This document shows, in pieces, positions 58,294 to 64,000 of a stretch of 64,000 nt of DNA. The notes below the pieces were generated by a model. That model searched no databases, was not told where the DNA came from, and was given only the letters and a program-made list of their open reading frames with translations. Position numbers and translations under genes: made by a program. The DNA lies in the NCBI GenBank assembly GCA_936440205.1, contig OW387138.1, positions 28,911,541 to 28,975,540 of the forward strand. The letters run 5' to 3'. Each line of letters starts with the position of its first letter. The stretch's first letter is position 1. The stretch is from Lepidonotus clava (taxonomy: Eukaryota > Annelida > Polychaeta > Phyllodocida > Polynoidae).

Positions 58294-60124
58294 GTAAGGA
58301 AACATCTTTCATTTAATCTAATCAGCAGATATAAAGCTAAAGGCAATTTCCCACCTTGCAAGTTGCATTGGGACCCAAATGCAGTGTGCCCTTTTTGATT
58401 TAATAATGCAAGTAGTTTGCGTTTCAGATACCAAAAGTTTGGTATCTACCGGTGTGAGGATCCATCCTAAATGCATGGAAAACATAAATTGCCCCTGCAA
58501 TTCCATATTCTTACATTCCACCTTGCGTTGCTTGCTTTTGCTGGCGGTGATGTTGAATTCTGCAAGCAAATGAGCTAGTGCATGTAATTCACCACACAGT
58601 GGAGGAGGGCTTTAGGGGCACGTTCAGCGACGTTACTGATATTATGGTCGAAGTGGGGAAACTTATTGAACTTAGAATGTGTAGAAAAACATCATGCCAA
58701 CAGCCACTCGGGGAATGAATCACATCATGATGCTGGCATAGCACAGCGTTTCGAATGAAAACTAGTTTCCTGAATCAACTTTCCAAGTCCAAGTTTCACT
58801 ATTAGAACATTTCACCAGAACTATAAGCAAACAATTTGATTCTGGTTGCCATCATCTTAATTAGGCAGGCCTTTGATTTGTTGCCGAAGGTTTCAGAGAC
58901 CTGTGGCCGTAGGGGATCACAAGTAGATGATACTGCATTGACAGTAAAAGACGATCATTATAATGAAGAATAGAAGCACATAAAAGTCTCCCAGACATTC
59001 ACCCTCTAGTCACTATTGAAGATTAAAGTATTTCCCTCGTTACTCTTTGTCCTTCCCTTTGTTGCATGGAAGTGAGATCGCAAACAAAGGGGAAATCCAT
59101 TACTAATTAGTCTCTTAGCAGCTAATAATTACTTCAGTAGTTCTCGGAGAAAATTCTATAGTAATTGTAAGGGGCATTGTATTTCCAACCACACTCCTTT
59201 GATATGGTTTGTCTCAAATTAACTCACTATACTAGGGAAATTGAGAATCACATCTAATGTCCCTTAGGGGCGTATTGTTGTGTGGTTCATCCAAGGAAAT
59301 GGGAAGCTAAGTACTCTTTAAAGTTAGAAATCATTATTTAAAGAGAAGACTTCCTGTTCAGAAACTAGAAAAGCTCTTTGTAGATCTGTCTTCACATTAC
59401 TTTTTACCATCTGGTGCTGACCACACGTCTGTCTCCGAACTTAAACGATTAATGTAGCAGTTTGATAGTGTAACCTTTAGCATTATCCTAAAATGGTAAA
59501 ACATATAATTATGTAACCATGTAGAGTTACAACTTTAATTAGAAACATGTATCATGATGGTGGTTGTACTCTTCTGAAATCTTAGCAGTAAATAAAATCC
59601 TCGGTCTTTATAATCATGCATATATTTGGGACTATAAAACAATAACATTAAAGTTTTGAAAAGCATTGCGGTTAACAGTTAAGACTAAAACCACCATCAA
59701 TACGTATCATTGATATAATTGCAATTATTAATTATTTGATTTTCCACAGCCTAAAACTAAAAGTGCCTTCCTCATTTTTGACCAATTCTTTATAATCCAC
59801 ACATCACGTTTAATTCTGATTAATTTTGGCTTCAGCTCACCAATAATTCAGCATCATAGTCTTTTTTTTATAACGAGTACTCGAGATCATAACCACAAGA
59901 ACCTTTCCCAAATAATGGAAAGTTTTCATAAAAAGTCTATATATATTACATAATTTTGAAAAAGTACGATAACAAACATCTCTTCTGATTTTAAAACCTC
60001 ACCAATTGCAAGCTAAGGCCACTTTGGTATTAAGCTCTGGAATGTAACCAATATTTCACTGATTAACACATTTTTCAATTTAACCCTTTGTCGCCTGCCA
60101 CACCTCTGCTGATTCCGTCCCTAG
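58294..60124. other. Gene C intron, nothing recognised
   Basis: AT-rich intron. Frames at 58318-58573 occur on both strands but have no splice context. No TIR pair was found. Confidence 0.5.
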
Positions 60125-60328
60125 TCCGGCCCACCTCTGTCCCTTACAACCAGATGTCCCCTGCCCCTGGCCCCGCCCCTGGAACCCCCCGTGTACCCCC
60201 TGGGACCCCCCGCGGGGCCCCCCGAAGGACCCCCCGCAGACAGGGGGTCCGACCCCAAAAGTCAGCCCCCAGAAGGGTGCTGGGCCGTCAGGAGGTGGGG
60301 CTCCCACAGGAGGAGCCCACCACCACTG
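60125..60328 (+). CDS. Gene C exon E21, Pro/Arg-rich
   Basis: 204 bp, phase 1-1, acceptor gattccgtccctag, donor ACTG/gtaggt. Encodes RPTSVPYNQMSPAPGPAPGT then PRVPPGTPRGAPRRTPRRQG, a series of TPR/PRR repeats, ending GLPQEEPTTT. Very GC-rich against its flanks. A likely disordered basic linker with possible SH3-type or kinase sites. Confidence 0.82.
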
Positions 60329-60404
60329 GTAGGTACAAGACAGGGCTCCACAGAATGACAAACCACATTTGTCATCCCCCTTTCACCATCAACCCTTTTC
60401 AACC

Positions 60405-60658
60405 TAAAGCCCCATACCCACTAGGCAAATTTAACCAAAGTCAGCCAACTCATCAGTGATAAAATCAACCGAATCTACCAGAAGGGTCGGCTGACTTTAG
60501 CACTGATTCATATCAAACATGTATATTCTAATACAACATACTGACTGGTGATCTGAATCAGTGATAAAATCGAACTATTCTTTGAGAAAAATCAGCCAAT
60601 TCTAGCACTACTTAGTCGGCGGACTCAGTAAAATTCCCCTAGTGGGTATGAGGCTTTA
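60405..60658. mobile_element. MITE family M2, copy 2
   Basis: TAAAGCCCCATACCCACTAG at the left is mirrored by CTAGTGGGTATGAGGCTTTA at the right. The 254 bp interior has subsidiary inverted repeats around 'agtcagcc' and 'ggctgact'. Pairs with 54266-54500. Confidence 0.85.
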
Positions 60659-60786
60659 GTGACCATTGCCTGTTTGGTACAACCATTGCCACGGTTGGAA
60701 AGGGTTAATACTGGAAGGCCGCTGACTATCATGGTTTGTCGCTCTCTGGAAACCCGCCTTTTGGGTGCATTATCTAAGGCCCGTAA

Positions 60787-60968
60787 GCTGCATCCCCACT
60801 TGGGCAACCAACTGCATTGATGAATTTTGTTGGCGAACTAAAGTACTGTCCTGACCCATTCAAACCACAACACCAATGCTGCCAACAGGTGTTGGTTGTC
60901 ATTGACGGAAAGGGTTAACAACAGTCCAGTTTAGCCTGCGCTGTTTATCAATTAAGTGGGGATGTAGC
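60787..60968. mobile_element. Small TIR element, GCTGCATCCCCACTT ends
   Basis: GCTGCATCCCCACTT (60787-60801) is mirrored by AAGTGGGGATGTAGC (60954-60968), one mismatch. About 180 bp, GC-richer than its surroundings, noncoding. Confidence 0.7.
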
Positions 60969-62695
60969 GATAAGCTTCCCAAGGAGGCTTGGTGAGGCCA
61001 AAAACAATGAGACATGGGAGGCTTGAACTATCGTTCAAACCATGCAATCTGTTGTATCAGTCAAATATGAATATTTTAAATATTATATAGGTTTTCCTCT
61101 TTTCAAGGCTGTTTAAAAATTTTACAAATTTTTTCCCGAAGTAGTAATAATTCGAAGGTAATACTTTAATAAACTACCTCCTGCTGTTTACCTTCTGCTT
61201 TTTCTTACTCAAAGTAAGATAACAATAAAAAGAATGTTGTATTGAACCAGAACTGAGATCCGCAGGAACATAATTATTTCCCTAAGTGGCAAAAACATGT
61301 TAGAATTCTCAAGAGCTTCACAAAAAATAATCCAAGCCCTCATGTCTCAGGGATTGTAAAGTTTTTGTTGTTTGTAAAATTGGATAAGATATTTACACCA
61401 AAGCAATGCTTTGGTAGAGGTTGCACTGCATCTATATAGGGCTATTTATCTTACGGTTGAATTGTTGATGTTTTACTTATGTGATGGTTCTTGTACATAC
61501 TTATCTGTAATCATGTGTATTTATTTGATTTACGTTGTCTGCACTACCAACTTTCATCGACAAGAGCGGTACTGTTAAGTTGTATCTATTTCACAATGTG
61601 GTTGCGTGAAAACTCATGAATTTAAAACAACAGGAACTTTGAGTAATTTTCCATTGGGCTTGTAAAGAGCTGCTGAATAAGTATGATATAAAAGTGGACC
61701 CATTCACCATGTATTAAGATGTTCTGTGACATTCACTGCTTCTTAATAATTGAATGCATGAAACATCATGACTGTAGTTTGAAAATGTATTACAATACGT
61801 CTTACTGCCTCAATGGTGAGGCATACACTTCTATTTTTTTCGGAAATTATAACTCCAAATAATACACTAACGTTATAATGTTCTCGACAGCAAGTGATTT
61901 CAATAAAAAATCATACATGGAGATCATGAAAAGGGCTTCACTTTGATAGACCACAAAAAGAAACGTCTTTGATTATAGACACATTATATTTTTGGCCGTG
62001 TAATCTAGGCTGTTGTAAGTGACTTGGTTGGTCGACTAAGGTCAATACTCGCCGTGGGTGACTAAATGTTAATCATTAAGGCTGATTAAACACCCCTGAA
62101 ACGAAACAAGTATGATATTTTGTGGTAAGTTGGCCGACTGAACCCCTAAAAATAGGCTTTGTCGTCCACTAAACTGGCTTCTGTGCAGTTAATTAGTGGA
62201 CGATTAAGTCAGTTTAGTATGCTGGGGATGGGTTTGCTCCGTGAGGACTGGCCATGGGCTTATGACCATATCAATGAGAGAGGTCGAGGGAGTGCGAGGA
62301 AGTGGGTGTATTGAATCTAAACCTGTGTACATAAGATATACCTTAACACTCTCCATCAACTAACCTTAATTTTATTTAAGATAAAATTAATTGCAATTAA
62401 AATAGCTTTAAAGCACCTTGAACTAGATATTGTTATTTTTAACTTTAAGATTCTCATATTTTCTCTAAAAGCTTTGCTCATTGCCTATCTTTAACAAACA
62501 GTTAAATAACTTAACACGAAATGAATACCATACTAATGTTGCTAAAGTATGATTAAACATTGTAATGGATTTGAATAAACGATAACCTCTTATGGACGGA
62601 AAAGAAATGACGCTCTCAGATCCATTATATTTTGGGTGCATACATTATTTCGATATAGTTAATCCTGAATGTGACATTTCATCCTGACGCTTTAG
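60969..62695. other. Gene C intron, nothing recognised
   Basis: AT-rich intron. One inverted word pair (GTCCACTAA / TTAGTGGAC) occurs at about 62165-62210. No other structure was seen. Confidence 0.5.
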
Positions 62696-62722
62696 AAACT
62701 GAATCGGAGGTAGAAATAGAAG
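62696..62722 (+). CDS. Gene C microexon E22 (27 bp)
   Basis: Acceptor tgacgctttag, donor GAAG/gtgggt. Phase 1-1, encodes ETESEVEIE. Small and acidic, divisible by three, so it could be skipped without frame change. Confidence 0.65.
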
Positions 62723-63466
62723 GTGGGTCAACCTCTGTGTTCAAATAAAAGCATAGTCATTTGATTAAATAACTATAAATCTTTAACTATAGCTATTCCT
62801 TCCTAAATCTTAACCATTGACACAATGATCAATCTTCTAATTCCTATTGATCACAGAGTAACCACATACTTATATGAAAATTTCCTCTGTGTTTGATGAA
62901 CAAAAACGTATGCATACGTGTTCTGTACCGTTGTAATGAGAACAGACATAAAGAAACCATGCTGCTTGTATAAGTATTCATCACCATACCCTTTTCATAT
63001 GCATTTGGCCTACTTTGATTCAGATGATAAAACATAGCATGTAAACGTTAAAGCATGATTTCCATATAAGCTAAAAACATTATCTGTAATGAGACGATAT
63101 GACGTCTACATTTCTTTTTACACAAAACGGCTTTACACTTTTGCTGCATGTACTTCCAAAGGTTTAAAGTTTTAAGACACAAAAGTCCTACCTAACTATA
63201 TAACATAAACAATACTTTTGATTGGTTCCGCTTTATTCTAAATGAACATTACTTCTTGGGTATTCCAAAAATGTTAGTAAGAAGCTTTAGCAAGCGATTA
63301 TTATTTAATAAACATGAACGAACCTAAGAAAACAACGAAGCTGCGTTGCAAATAAAGAACACTTATCTTATGATTCTGTCTGTAGCTTTCACATGGATTT
63401 GCAGGTATAATTCTATGAACCATTATCAATGGTTGATCTAATTGCTACCTGTACTTGACCTTCTAG
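62723..63466. other. Gene C intron, nothing recognised
   Basis: AT-rich intron ending in the acceptor cttgaccttctag. Confidence 0.5.
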
Positions 63467-63615
63467 ACAAGCTGGCCGGGTTCAGCTCGCGGAACGTGAG
63501 GCCCACCAAAAAGAAGGTCAAGAAAACCCTAGACCGAAAACCACAGGTCAAAGGTCAACCGGAAGTCACCCCGGAAGAGGAGGACGGGGACGACGACGTG
63601 TTCTACATCCCAGAG
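63467..63615 (+). CDS. Gene C exon E23 (last in window)
   Basis: 149 bp, phase 1-0, acceptor tgaccttctag, donor GAG/gtaagt. Encodes KLAGFSSRNVRPTKKKVKKT then LDRKPQVKGQPEVTPEEEDG and DDDVFYIPE. A basic cluster is followed by an acidic one. The ideal donor shows that gene C continues beyond the window. Confidence 0.85.
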
Positions 63616-64000
63616 GTAAGTAAAGACTATTCTACTATAGATCTGGGACACAAGAAAAAACTAAAAAACCTGATCATTTTCTGTCACCTAGCTTCAGTTT
63701 TTCCAGTTTGTCTGTTCCTAGAAAATTAGAAAATTCACCAAATTGCAGCTCTACTGGCACATTCAAAGTGTAATGACAATATTATATGTCCTGTTAATCA
63801 ATAACTGGTTATGCTAACCAAATGACCGGCTGTCAGAATCGCTTAGTAGAATACAGGCTTGTATAAGTCAACCTATCAAACCGAGAAACTGGCTTGTAAA
63901 CCATACACAAACCTCTGCAGTTCTGTCTGACACGGAATTCTCTATGAAATACTTGTTTTTCTCTCTGAACATATCCTAAATTGAAAAACAACAACAACAA
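63616..64000. other. Gene C intron to window end
   Basis: AT-rich intron start, ending in a (CAA)n stretch. No exon seen. Confidence 0.5.

Noticed and set aside
1-64000. tRNA, rRNA, CRISPR arrays, operons or virus-derived genes
   Set aside because: No tRNA A/B boxes, no rRNA-like stretches and no regular short repeats with spacers were seen, and no capsid, envelope, integrase or retroviral-type polymerase motif was recognised in the supplied frames.

Overview
This is eukaryotic nuclear DNA, most likely from a marine invertebrate. The evidence is long AT-rich introns holding short GC-richer exons with GT-AG junctions, two animal-type Golgi glycosyltransferase genes, many short inverted-repeat transposons, and frequent TAGGCCTA and TACATGTA words. 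I cannot separate an ambulacrarian (sea urchin or acorn worm) from a mollusc or lancelet by reading alone. No tRNA, rRNA, CRISPR array or recognisable virus-derived element was seen. Region 1 to 5700 holds two glycosyltransferase genes arranged head to head. Gene A (minus strand) encodes a beta-1,3-galactosyltransferase-like type II membrane protein whose DDD metal-binding motif reads ATD. It has a probable upstream 5' exon with a consensus donor. Gene B (plus strand) encodes a GT11 alpha-1,2-fucosyltransferase. The two may share a promoter of about 200 bp and act on neighbouring steps of glycan elongation and capping. Region 5700 to 22700 has no gene I can support. It contains a 4.1 kb foldback element (14421-18516) with very long, internally repetitive inverted arms, a nested small TIR element, a cluster of inverted ends at 19771-21626 interrupted by a 5'-truncated LINE with a 15 bp target duplication, and small hairpins. 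Region 22700 to 64000 is dominated by one plus-strand gene (gene C). I reconstructed 23 coding exons whose splice phases agree end to end (4929 nt, 1643 codons, open at both ends), plus one candidate upstream exon. Its N-terminal part looks folded and has a Cys-rich patch. The rest is Ser/Glu/Pro/Lys-rich and probably disordered, with a 2 kb exon at 54620-56626. I do not recognise the family. Nearly all middle and late exons are phase 1-1, including a 27 bp microexon. A 23 bp microexon carries phase 0-2. The introns of gene C hold at least six small TIR element families, a 54-55 bp minisatellite grown from an exon/donor junction with three decayed exon copies, an 841 bp insertion ending in a large hairpin, and one possible independent small ORF (27858-28271) with a strong Kozak context.
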